From positions 124,001 to 188,000 of the forward strand of contig MU401478.1 in the NCBI GenBank assembly GCA_022579005.1: 64,000 bases of DNA, in the 5' to 3' direction. Shown here piece by piece: positions 36,677 to 48,161 of the stretch (position 1 is the first letter of the stretch; every line of letters starts with the position of its first letter). Under the pieces are notes generated by a model, which saw only the letters and a program-made list of their open reading frames with translations, was not told the DNA's origin and searched no databases. A program made the translations under genes and the position numbers. Origin of the DNA: Poronia punctata. Lineage: Eukaryota > Ascomycota > Sordariomycetes > Xylariales > Xylariaceae.

Positions 36677-37604
36677 AACTTATATTTAATATATTTAAAA
36701 TAAAAAATTAGTAAGTAAATAAATAAGTATAAGTATATATTTTAAAAAAAGTAAAGCTTAATAAAGTAAAGCTAAAAAACAGCGCTAGTAAGCATAAAAA
36801 AAAACGTTAGCGCTTAAAAACTAAATTTAAGCACTTTTTTAATAATAATAATATTATAAATAAGTTTATAAGTAAAAGCAAATTTTTATTAAATTTAATA
36901 TTAATATACTTTTAAATAAAACTTTTTTTTTTATAAGCAATATTAATATAAATATTAAACTTATATAAATAATAGTATTATAAGCTATTTTGCTTATATT
37001 AAAAAATAAAATAAAAGCTTAAAACTTAAAGCAAATTTAGTATTAATTTAATTTAAACTAAAATTTTTTTAAATATATTAAAAATACGCTACTATATATT
37101 TATTATATATATTATTTTATTAAAATAAGTTAAAAAAGCTTTAAAGTAGCTTTACTTTAAATTTAAGCTAATTACTTATAAAACTTTAATGCTTTTTATA
37201 GTTACTTTATATGCTATAATATTTAAAAGTATACTTATTATATTAAAGCTTATAAAAGCAATAAAAATAATAAATATATAATAATAAGTTAATTTTAAAG
37301 TAAAACTATACTATATTTAAATTTAATTTAATATAAGTTAAATTTTTTAGCAAGCTTGCTATTTTATAAACTAAATTTGTTTAAATATATAATATAGTTT
37401 ATAAAAACTTTATTAATATAAAAAAACTTTAAAAGTTTTATTTTTAAAGTAGTAAGTAATAAACCTAGCTTAAATTTACTTTAAATTTAACTTTAATAAA
37501 ACTTTTTAGCTAACTTTTAAAACTTTATTAATTAAATTAAAAAGTTTAAATAACTTAATTTTAATATAAGCGCTATACTTTGCTATATAGCTATTACTTT
37601 TAAA

Positions 37605-37793
37605 GCTAAAAAAGCTAAAAAAGCTAAAAAAGCTAAAGCTAAAAAAGCTTAAGCTAAAAAAGCTTAAGCTAAAAAAGCTAAAGCTAAAAATAAAGCTTTA
37701 GCTAAAAGCAAAGCTAAAAATAAGTTTAAAAAAAGTAAAGCTAAAAATAAGTTTAAAAAAAGTAAAGCTAAAAATAAGTTTAAAAAAAATAAA
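37605..37793 (+). repeat. GCTAAAAAA and 27-bp tandem repeats (lysine/alanine-rich coding remnant)
   Basis: GCTAAA-type units are followed by three 27-bp copies at 37713-37739, 37740-37766 and 37767-37793. Twenty-seven is nine codons; one frame reads Ala-Lys-Asn-Lys-Phe-Lys-Lys-Ser-Lys repeatedly, with TAA stops in the preceding part where CAA could have stood before RIP. This looks like the basic tail of an element-encoded protein, but that is inference. Confidence 0.6.
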
Positions 37794-40700
37794 AAAAATA
37801 AAAAATAAAATAAAGAAAATAATAAAAAAAATAGTAAAAAAAAGTAAAAAGTAGCTTAAATTAGTATTAAATTTAACTTTTTTATAAAAAAAAAATATAT
37901 AATATAAAAAAAAACTAGTTACTTTTTATAAGCAAAAAAAATATTAACTAATTTTAATATATAAAAAAACTAAAGCTAGTATAAATTTAATATAAATTTA
38001 ACTTAAAATATAATAATTATAAAAAAGGCAAAGCTTTTAATAAACTACTAGTAAAATGCTAATTTATTTAAATTTTTTTTAATATTAAAACTTTATAGTA
38101 CTATTTTACTATATTTAATATTTAGTAACTAAAAAACTAAATATTTACTTTATTTATACTTTTATTAGCAGCATATTATGCTACGCTTTTATAAAAGCTA
38201 TAGCTTAAGTATTTTTTTTAGTTAACTTTTAAGCATATTAAACATAAGTTAAAAATTTATAACGTATAAGTTTTTAAAAAAGCGCTATTATTAAGCTAAA
38301 AAAAAGGGTTTTTATTAGCTATATATGCTAAAGTTAAGCTTTAGCTAAGCAGTTAAGCTATATAGTATACTAAGCAAGCTTATATATTAATTATAACTAT
38401 AGTAATATAAGTACTAAAGCATTTTTTATTTATTTTTATATTATAAAGTAGTAGTTAAAAATAGTTTTTAATTAATAATAGCTAAACTAAAAACTATGCT
38501 AAGCTAAGTGCTTACTACTTAATTTTATTATTTTAATTATAATTTTTATATATTATTTTAGCAAAGTAAAAAAAGCTATACTAAATAATTATAAAAGCAA
38601 TATTTATAACTATTTTTATTTATTTTAGCTTGCTTTTAGTTATTATTTTAAATATAAAATTAATTAAAAAACTTAGTAGTATTAAGTTTTTTTTATTGCT
38701 AGTTTGCTTAAAAAAAAAAGTAAGTAGCTTTTTATATAAGCTACTTTGCTTATAAGCTTTTAAAAACAATAATATTAAGTATAAAGTTAATATATATTAA
38801 ATATAGCGTAAAAATATAGCTTTATAGCGTTATACTTTTTATTAAAGTTTATAATAAGCTAAACGCTTAGTTATAAATATATAAACAAAAAGCTTTTTTA
38901 TTAACTAGCTAAAATTAAAAGCGTTAAACTTTATACTACTTTTTATACTTATTTACTATATTTTTATACTTATATTAAGTTAATAGTATTAATTTAGCAT
39001 ATAGTAAATATAAATAATTATTATGCTTATAAAAGCTATACTATTATAGCTAAGCTAAAAAGCGTAAATAAAAATAAATTTTAAAAAGTTTTGCTATTAT
39101 AAGTATAAGTTAGCAATTATTATAAAATTGCTATAAAAAAAAGCATTAGCTAGTTTATTATTTTAAAAAGTTATATAATATATATATATTATAATATTAT
39201 ACTTTATTATAATTAAAAAATATTTTATAATATATTAAATAATAGTAAGTTTTTTATTAATATATTTATAAAGCTAGCTTAAGCTATAATATTATTTATA
39301 TAAATAATTATTATACTAGCTAACTAAAAGTTAGCTTAATAGTAAAAGGCAACTTAAATTATAATAATTTTAAAAGTATTAATATTAAAGCTTTATTTAA
39401 ATAATATATAAACATATATAAAAGCTTAGCTTTTAAAAATTAGCAAGGCTTTTTATTACTACTTTTAAGCTTTAGTGCTTTTATATTAAAAGCTGCTAAT
39501 ACTTAAGTTTACTATATTTATAAATAAATAAAAAATAAAATAAGTATACGTTTATAATAAAAACAACTTATTAAAGCATAAAAATATATTATACTATTAT
39601 TTAAAGTTATAGTAAGCGTTTAAAAATAGCAAGCAAGCTTAGCTTAAATAAAATACTTATAGCATTGCTTAAAAGTTAAAAAAAAAAGCATAGCTAATTA
39701 AAATAACTAATAAGCAAAAATAAAAGTACTTAGCTAGCTTTTTAACTTTATTATATAATATATACAGTTTTACTAATACTTTAAAAATTATTTACACTAC
39801 TTTTATTATTTTATTAAAAAATAAAAAAGCTTATATTAAAACTATATTAATTATAATACTAAGCATTTTAGCATAAGTACTTTTTATATTTTTTTTTAAG
39901 TTAAAAATTAGGCTTAAAGCTTAAAAAAGCAGCTTATACTTAGTATATGCTTTAGCTATATAATAAGCATAAATTGCTTTTAATATAAAAATAAAATTAT
40001 TAAAGTAGTATAAAATAATAATAAATAAAAAAAGCTTTTTAAGCATTTAATATAGCGCTTTTATAAAAAGATTAAATATAAAAAAAGCTATATAAAGCTT
40101 AAATAATAAGCAGTTTTTATAATATACTTATTTTTTTTACTTAAAGTTAAAAAGCTATTAGTTTTAAAGCATAACTAAAATAAGCTAAAAAGCGTTTTTT
40201 AAGTTATATTTTAGTAAGTAAGCTTTTATACTAGCTTATTAAACTATATTAAATATAATAATAATTAATATATACTTTAAAAACTTAAACTTAAATAAAA
40301 TTTAGTTATTAACTAAGTTTTAATTAAAAAAAAATAAGTAGTATATATAGCAAAAAAAGCTATTTAACTTTAGTACTAAGCTTAGCAAAAAATAAAAAAT
40401 ATATTTTAAATTAAAAATATATTTAATTTAATTTAGCTTTAAATTAAAAGTAATTTATAACTTAATTATGCTATAGTTACTATTTACTAATAAAAAGTTT
40501 TTTAACTACTTTAGCTTTAAAAAAATTTTATAGCTAATTTTAGCTTTATAATACAAAATTTTATAAACTAAGTAGCTTAGCTTACTTAAATATATTATAA
40601 GCGCTTAAGCTTAAGCTTTAAAAACAAGTAAGCTAAAAAAACGTTATAAAATAAACAAATTTAAATTAAAAATATAAAAAGCAAAGCAAATATTAGCTAT

Positions 40701-41997
40701 AAAGCGTGCTAATAAAAATACTAAAGCTTATAAAAGCTATAATACTTATAATATTTTAAGTTAAAACTATATTATAGTTAGTATTTTTATAGCTAATATG
40801 TTTTATTTTTTTTTAAATAATTATAAGCTAAATATAAACTATTATAAGCTATATATATATACTTACGCTTATAACTAATAACTACTTAATTATATTTAAT
40901 AAAGTTATACTTATAGCAAACCTAGTTTAAAAATAATTACTAGCTAGCTTTTTTATTTAATTTAATATTAGTTTTAAAGTAACTTAAAATTAATAAAGCT
41001 ATTTTAAATATGCTTAGCTTAAAGTAGCTATATTTTTATTTTTAATTTTATTTTAACTATATTATTGCTATATACTATAATAAAAAGCAATACTTTATTT
41101 AAGCTATAATAAAAATTATTACTAAATATATTTTATATATTAAGCTTAACTTATAAACTATATAAGCAAAATTGTTTATAGCTAAAATAACATATACTAT
41201 ATTTTTAAATAGTTAAAAATAAATTAATATAAACATTAAAAAATAGTATATTTAAAAGCTAATATTTTTACTATATACTTTTAGCTTAAAAGTTGCTATA
41301 TATATTATAATATTGCTAAACTAGCTAATATAAAGCATAGTTACTACGTTTAAAGTATAAACTATACTTATATAAAGTTTAATTAAGTTTATTAGCTTAA
41401 AGTTGCTTTAATAAATATAGTAAATTTACTTTTAATTAACTTTAAAAAACTAATTAGCTATAGTATAAATTAAAAAAGTAATAGCTAACTTATTAATATA
41501 AGTAAGCTTTAACTTATTACTAGCAAGCTAGCTTTAAAACATATTTAATATAAATATTTATTATGCTTATAGCTTTTTTTTACGCTTTTTATACTAAAAG
41601 TATATAAAGCATACATAGTGCTTATAAAGCTTAAGCTTTTTAGCTAAAAAAAAAAAGTTACTAGTTATATTAGCGTATGCCTGCTTTTTAGCTAGTTTTT
41701 TAAGTAGCAACTAAGTACTAAAATTATTTAAAATAAAAAACAAGCTTAGTATTACTTTAATAAAAAAATTTAATAACTATATAAATATAGCCTATTGCTT
41801 AAATATAGCTTATTAAAGCAAGTTTGCTTTTGCAAACTTTATAAAATTTTTTGCTATATTATTAAATTAAGCACCTTAAACCATTTTTTTAATAAAAAAC
41901 GTAAAAAAAAAAAAAAAGTAATTTTTTAAAAGTAATAATAGCAATACTTTTAACTTTATACTTATTTAAAGTCTATTAAAACAAAGAAATAAGGCTT

Positions 41998-42090
41998 AAA
42001 AGCAATCCAATTTTGCTATATATGCTGCTTAAAAGTAAGTTGTATAAAAAAAGGTTATAAAGTAGAGCCCTAGGGCCAGTAAAACAACCT
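41998..42090 (+). repeat. Right-end block, least mutated copy B''
   Basis: This copy of 36365-36457 keeps CC, GG and TCC contexts, for example GAGCCCTAGGGCCAG, so it shows the state before mutation. It marks the right border of the long unit; normal composition resumes about 20 bp further. Confidence 0.9.
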
Positions 42091-42110
42091 AAAAACAAAG
42101 AGTTGTACAA

Positions 42111-42883
42111 CTAAATAGCACAAGCAATGTCTATTCTTCAGTGTTTGGTCTAAATAATAAAACGTGACCCTGGATTAGTAATAAATAACCTTACTTTCAC
42201 CTTTAGAAGGCAATAAAGCGGAATGAATATGTATCCAACTCCGGAAATATAGATTATACTCGGACATACAAACTTGGCTCCGGCGATAACCGACGGGCCA
42301 TCGGTCAACCAAGGATGAATGGGCGGGAAGGATGACAGGTCGGATCCTGAGGTTTGAGTCATCGGCAAGCAAGAGGACTAGTAACATGGAAGGAAAAAGA
42401 AACCATCTTACATGTAATCCTGGCCTGATATCAGGACAAAAACGGTTCTAAAGATACAGACAGAGTTGCATGCCCATATGGTAAACGCTGCTCGGGAGAT
42501 GGCGGGGCGGGGTAGGTATACGGGGTAGGTAGCGGGGCTTGGACCTCTACATTCAAGACAGCTGAGGTACATACGTACCCCCCCTCCACCCGTTTGTAAA
42601 TCATGCATGTACACATCCTCATGCAAGTTGCCCTTTTGCTTAAGAATGTCAGTCGAAGATGATCTGTATATTGAATAAAGGAGTCTTATGAATAAGCAAA
42701 AAAAGGTTTCAGAGATAAATATTTAAATAGTGTCCGAGGGCGCAACACTTTGAAAATTCCTAGGTTAATTCTATCTTCATATTCATCCCTCTTTTCTTCA
42801 ACTCACACTGAGAAATCCCATACCTAGTCATTACAAACGTTACGTAACACAGCATATACAGGTAGCCGTCAAAAAGAAAAAAA
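42111..42883. other. Intergenic region upstream of the adenosine deaminase-like gene
   Basis: This is the promoter and leader of the gene at 42884. It includes AATAAA-like and TATTTAAATA sequences around 42670-42730. I see no gene in it. Confidence 0.55.
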
Positions 42884-44775
42884 ATGAGTGCAGCAAAGCC
42901 AATGGGTTTCACAGAGGAGGAGTGGGAAGAGATCTCCAGCGATGTACCGACGGAAGAAGAGCCCGTGCTGCAAAAGTGGCTCGAGGGTCGTGAGGCACTC
43001 ATAGCGCAAGAGAACAAGCAGCGGAGCGGTGAGTATTATTCATCTATCGATCCATCTCACACAAAAGTGGTCACTTCACCTAACGTACATACGTAGATGC
43101 ATCATTCCGAAAGAACCTCTCGCCCATCGCGCGTCGCGCCTGCGCCATCGTGGAGCGTATCCGCGACGAGGAGAAAAAGACGGTCTGGACGCCCCAGCTC
43201 GAAGATTCCCTGGCCCGGCAGGCCGAAAACATCACCGTGCACCCGGGCATGATGTTCTCGCTCTCCAAGGAGCGGATGGAGTCTACCAAGCTGTGGCGCG
43301 TCGTGCGCCGCATGCCCAAGGGCGCCCTCCTGCACGCCCACATGGACGCCATGGTCGACTTCGACTTCTTGTTCGACGTCCTGCTGGATACGCCCGGCAT
43401 GCATCTCATGGCCGAGCGGGCCCTGAGCGATCCGTCGGCGTTGGAGAAGTCTGTTCTCAAGTTCCAGTTCTTCAAGAAGGACCGGACGGATGCGAATATC
43501 TGGGGGGATGGTTACCAGTCTATGGCGCCCGTGCTGGTTACCCATGCTGCTGATACTTTTCCCGATGGCGGTAGGAAGGGGTTCCTGAAGTGGCTTCTTA
43601 GTCGTTCTACTATCTCGCGCACCGAGGCTGTTGAGCAGCACCATGGTGTTGATCACGTCTGGTTGAAGCTTTGTGAGTATTGCTGTTCTTATTATCATCA
43701 TCCCTTCTGAAGCAACAACTATCAAGGAATTTAGATATCTAACTCATGAATTCTCCACTACTCAGCCAGCTGCTTCAGGGTAGTCAACAGCATTATCCAC
43801 TACGAGCCCATCTACCGCCGCTTCCTACGGCGTCTAATGTCGCTCCTGAAAGCCGACGGCATCAACTACGCCGAGCTGCGCTTCTCCTGGTCCCTGGATT
43901 ACTACCGACAGGACAGCGAGGTGCCCGAGGGTGACTACACCGCCATGATGGACGTCCTAGACGAAGAGGTGAAGCGCTTCCAAGCTAGCGAGGAAGGCAA
44001 AGGATTCTGGGGCATGCGGACCATCTGGGCCACAATCCGGGCCCGGGAACGCCGCGACATAATCCAGGACATGGACAACTGCATCACCACAAAACTCACC
44101 CACCCCCATCTCATCGCGGGCTACGATCTAGTAGGCCAGGAAGATCTCGGCCGGTCGCATCGCTCGCTGCTGCCGGAGATCATGTGGTTCCGGAAACAAT
44201 GCGCGCAGGAAAAAGTCAACCTCCCCTTCTTCTTCCACGCGGGCGAATGTCTCGGAACCGGGTCCGAGACAGACCACAACTTATTCGACGTCATCCTGCA
44301 CGGCACGCGCCGCATCGGCCACGGCTTCAGCCTATACAAGCACCCTCTCCTCATCGACCTGGTCAAAGAGAAGCGCATCATGATTGAGAGCTGCCCCATC
44401 TCCAACGAGGTCCTCCGCCTCTGCGGCTCCGTCATGAGCCATCCCCTCCCCGCCCTCCTCGCCCGCGGCGTGGCCTGCTGTCTCAACAACGACGATCCGG
44501 CCATGCTGGGCCAGGACACGGCCGGTAGCACACACGACTACTGGCAGGCGCTGCAGGGGTGGGAGAACCTCGGTCTCGCAGGTCTAGGTTCCCTGGCCGA
44601 GAACTCGATCCGCTGGGCTGCGTTCGAGGACCAGACGCAGCAGGAATGGGACCGGGATATTCGCGAGGCGAGCCTTGGATCTGGTCTCAAGGCGAGAAGA
44701 TTGCAGGAGTGGGCGGTCGAGTGGGAGCGTTTCTGCATGTGGATCGTGGATGAGTTTGGGGATGAGGAGAAATAG
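42884..44775 (+). CDS. Adenosine deaminase-related protein (ADGF/CECR1-like subfamily)
   Basis: The exons are 42884-43028, 43097-43672 and 43766-44775, giving 576 residues. Members hydrolyse the amino group of adenosine (to inosine) or related nucleosides using a zinc ion in a TIM barrel. All metal and catalytic marks are present: HAH (His128, His130), HAGE (398-401, His398 and Glu401), HGF (His426) and NNDDP (Asp483, Asp484). GALLHAHMDAMVDFDFL and the long N-terminal extension are like ADGF-type proteins rather than the short Aah1-type adenine deaminase. Unlike animal ADGF there is no signal peptide (MSAAKPMGFTEEEW), so it should be cytosolic. The start has an AAAAATG context. Both splice joins restore family sequence (S-DASFRKNLSP and LKL-SSCFRVVN). 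The substrate is not certain. Confidence 0.92.
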
Positions 44776-45340
44776 AAAACCAAACAACACATTTTTTTTG
44801 GAAGAGAATAGAAGCCCAAGTTTTCATTCGTTTCTGTTTTGACTCATGTATCTAATAGGTCAGTAAAGACAAGGTTGAATAACATGACATCTTGAAACAA
44901 TACATGTTATCAAATGGCCTCATAGACAGTTCACGCTCAGTGTACGCCTTGCATAAAAATATTTCTCTCTGATTGAATGGATTTATTTGCTCATGATTTG
45001 TTTCATGCTTACATCCAACCATCCATACGAGTACACCAAGTTTTTGGGAAAAGGGGGGGAAGGGGGAATAGGTAAAACAGTGCGGTCGAGGATATGCACA
45101 GCCACAATCGGCATTAGTCGAAACAGCCACAGAAGGAAGCTTGTGTCGCGCCGCCACCTTGTTATCGAGATGGGTATGAGTATACCTACCCGGGACTCAA
45201 GTTCCTTCAGTCGATGATGAAAGGCTGCATTCGTTCGTTAAGCAAAACATCGGCTTTGGTAATCAGCTTGAAGCCCGCTATTAAGTGAATCCTAGTATCA
45301 CATAGAGTTAGACCTACCATCCTAATCTACTACGTACGTT
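44776..45340. other. Intergenic region
   Basis: This holds the 3' end of the deaminase-like gene and the promoter of the TMEM234-like gene. Nothing else is visible. Confidence 0.55.
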
Positions 45341-45929
45341 ATGTCGTCTTCTGTCCAACCGTCACAGCCGCCTGCCATCAATTACGTGGCAGGGTTCCTG
45401 CTGGTCGGTATTGCTTGGGGGTTGACCACGCCCTTCATTCGACGTGCAGCTAAAGATCATAACCCACCGGCCCATCCTCTACTCGAAAGAGAGGACGTCA
45501 AGGCTAGCTGGCTCAAATGCAAGCTTTATAGCATGTTCTTCGCCGTCTCCGACTTATTGCGTAATCCTAGATACGCTGTCCCATTGTTGATAAACCTTAC
45601 TGGCAGCGTGTGGTTCTTCCTCCTAATTGGTCAAGCTGGTCAGTATCTTGACTCCTTTGCCAGTCCTGGCGTGTGTAATTGAATATTGTGGCTAATACGA
45701 CCCTTGTAGAATTGAGTTTGACCGTCCCAATAGTCAATACACTCGCCTTCTTGTTCACCGTGCTTGGGGACTGGTGGGTGGAAAGAAAGGTGATAGGTCG
45801 TGGTAAGTTATCCGAAAACACTACGCTATTGGAATGAAACCGTTTCTCATAGTGAGCCCAGATACATGGATAGGGATGATACTATCTCTCACGGGCATTG
45901 CCTTGTGTGTCAAGAGCAAGTCCGGATAA
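45341..45929 (+). CDS. TMEM234-like four-helix membrane protein
   Basis: The exons are 45341-45638, 45710-45802 and 45862-45929, with introns of 71 and 59 nt; the product has 152 residues. Four hydrophobic helices are visible: about 15-34 (YVAGFLLVGIAWGLTTPF, with the conserved GxxWGxTxPF pattern), a membrane-near amphipathic middle, about 80-98 (LLINLTGSVWFFLLIGQA) and the last two (LTVPIVNTLAFLFTVLGDWW and WIGMILSLTGIALCV). This is the layout of TMEM234 (UPF0546), a small DMT-superfamily relative in the endomembrane system; its activity is unknown. The splice joins keep the LxxxVPIxNxLAFxFTxLG block intact. It ends in a lysine-containing tail (KSKSG). Confidence 0.88.
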
Positions 45930-47561
45930 CCGGCCGGGCTTGTTCGGTCAGCTGAAATCCTGTGTCTCGGCGTGTTTTTGCTGAGGGCACTGCAACTGGA
46001 CCGAAACCCGACGGCGTAGCCCTGGCTGCGCGACATACGTCCACTGATGCCACTTCAAGTTGTGCGCAAAACAATGCTTTCGGGCCCATGAGCTACGGTC
46101 ATGGCTATTTGAATTGTTGGGCCCCTAGGTACGTAAGTACTACGTCCGAGTAACAAGACGCATGTACAACAGGGTCGTCGTTGTTTTAAGCCATCAAGAT
46201 GAATGGGCCATCCACATGTGAGGATTCGCAACCGAGAAGCGAGTATCGTCGCTTTTGCGTGACCTCCATCTAGGCAGATATTGCTTAGGTTAGTTCAACT
46301 GTGACGTCGGAAAATCGCAATCTTGGTGGCGGCACGATCTGCAAGGGCAGTTCCTGCTGCTGTAGCTATTGTGCGGAAACACAATGCGGAGCAAATCGAT
46401 TCTGTGTGTCTGTCTTCTGCAACCCGTTTGTTTATGGGATTTTGGGGCCGATCTCAAACTAGAAATGGTAGGAGCAGCAGGTAGTAACACACAAGCACCT
46501 AACCTCCCTCGCATACATTACCTACTCGTACCATATGCATGAAATCCGTAAGTTCTGGGGGGCGATCAGGTACCAGATGTTAGCTTCCATTTCTATAGGC
46601 AGGTATTATTAGCCGTGGGAAGAGCCATTACCTAGATTAGGTTAAAGGATTGTCCACCTCCAAGGTCTCGAATGGCAGTTGCCTCAGCCTAGGCCACGAA
46701 GCATCGGCCAAACCGACTTTGCAAACATCGGATGCCATAATGCGCATATTACTAAGTATTGTTGTATATTCACAACTACATATTGTTTACTTGAGGCAGT
46801 ATCCATCACTCGAGAGGATATTTTGTGCTGACTAGAGGTTTGTTTGCGGCCTAAAATTAACAACAATGTGTCTTGAAGATTACATGTTAATTAAGTACCT
46901 ACGCGTAGATATTGCAGGCAGGAACCAGGGATGAATGTCAGAGTGTTTCAGATGTGGTGGATTTTTGGCCATCATCCAAGTTTCGTAGCCCTTGAATATC
47001 ACTGTATCAACAGAAAGTGGAACCGACGTTACCCAATGAGAGTCAATCGCTGAAGATCGAGGTAAGCGAGTCCCCTATTTGGTGATAGACGTCCCGTCCT
47101 CGGCGACATTCTTTAGGCCCAAATGGGCTGAGAGGTGAGGTACCTACGGATCTGCGTCGCTGGGGGGGCGGTTGATTCTAAATTTTTGATCCCCATCGGT
47201 GGTCAACGGTGCGTCCTTGGCCATTGTTTGCTCCAATGACGGTTGTTGTGTAAGCCCAGGAACAAACAGGGGTCGAGAGATGATCTTTTGTATACGCGGT
47301 AATGGGGACCGTGGTTCTTCATACGAGTAACTGCTCCACTACCTATAAGGGGAACTGTGGAATGTGATAAACGACGATGGATTTCGAGCACCTTGTCCGG
47401 GGCAGGGACGTTCCACGTTTTATGTAACCACATTGTTTCCTTCTTTTTATATATCTGACAGACTTTACCTTTCCTGATTCTACATCTCCATCCCGCCTAG
47501 ACTAGACTATCTACAACTTCATCCAACACCTCGAAAACACACAAGACGCCAGATCACAAAC
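45930..47561. other. Intergenic region
   Basis: This holds 1.6 kb without a supportable gene. The right end is the promoter of the secreted-protein gene, with a TATATAT at 47448-47454 and a CT/CA-rich leader before the start codon. Confidence 0.55.
47448..47454 (+). promoter_or_regulatory. TATA box of the secreted-protein gene
   Basis: TATATAT after a pyrimidine tract lies about 110 bp before the ATG at 47562. Position only. Confidence 0.4.
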
Positions 47562-48161
47562 ATGCGCGCCGACATTCTTTTTACCAGCCTAGCTGTCGCA
47601 GGTTCGGCATCTGCTAGGGTAATGAGGCTCGCTGCTTCGAGTATACACTATGACTGGGACGTGACCGGCTGGACCGCTGCCTGTCTGCAGGACGGATGCA
47701 CTTATGGTTCGATTACTACGATTCTGCTTCTCGGCATTGGTATGCTAATCTCCAGGACAGATTTCCAAATCGCGGGCGAGGCGAATTACACTTCGAGACC
47801 CCCGAGACCAGCATTCAAGGCGCGCTGCGCTGGCGAGGGAGAGGGAGCACCGTACAGACTCTGCCAGAGACTAGACGGTGAAGATAATGATGCCCTTGTG
47901 GTTGCGAAGCTTCTTCCGAGTAACAACCATACGATCAACGGTACTCATCAAGCTACGATACAAGTCTCTCTGAAGCACACTGATCTTGATATACCGTAAG
48001 TTCCGCCTCGTAATCGGGACACCGGTAGCCCATGGACAGGTGGCTGACACAAGATATGCAGTACGACGTGGTGGAACTACACGGGACACGCAAACTCGAT
48101 GTACGGAGCGTCGAAGCAGAGCTTCACCATGAACCCCGACGAGGTCTTCGGTGTAGCATAG
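47562..48161 (+). CDS. Small secreted cysteine-containing protein, function unknown
   Basis: The frame starts MRADILFTSLAVAGSASA, a signal peptide that would be cut near residue 18-20. A clear intron at 47996-48061 (GTAAGT...CAG) joins LKHTDLDIP to TTWWNYTGHANSMYG, and the stop is at 48159-48161. Without another intron the product has 177 residues. A second candidate intron, 47707-47760, is 54 nt long, so it keeps the frame; removing it replaces a hydrophobic stretch (SITTILLLGIGMLI) by Asp and gives CTYDFQIAGEANYT, which reads more like such secreted proteins (159 residues). Its donor GTTCGA is poor. Four to five Cys, N-glycosylation motifs (NYT, NHT, NGT) and the WDVTGWTAACLQDGCTY start fit a fungal extracellular small protein. 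I cannot name a family. Confidence 0.7.

Larger units (their letters stand above)
35955..42110. mobile_element. RIP-degraded transposable-element island
   Basis: About 6.1 kb is almost only A and T, with no open frame of useful length, against a GC-balanced background. Copies of the same segment inside it differ only by C/T and G/A exchanges (see the repeat entries), which is what RIP does to duplicated DNA in Pezizomycotina. Remaining C residues sit nearly always after G or A (GCT, ACT, GCA), and TC/GA and CC/GG are almost missing. The shared left and right blocks suggest a short unit (35995-36457) and a long unit of about 5.6 kb (36461-42090) of the same element side by side. A lysine-rich coding-like repeat at about 37.6-37.8 kb may be a remnant of an element protein. 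I cannot assign a class: I see no target-site duplication, terminal inverted repeat or LTR pair. Confidence 0.85.

Noticed and set aside
35995..42090. LTR retrotransposon reading of the AT island
   Set aside because: The first 463 bp do not recur as a whole at the right end; only the last 93 bp do, and the stretch starting near 41627 does not match the left block.
35955..42110. AT island as centromere or mitochondrial insertion
   Set aside because: About 6 kb with clear RIP-type repeats fits a mutated transposon; no mitochondrial gene remnant was seen and size is small for a centromere.
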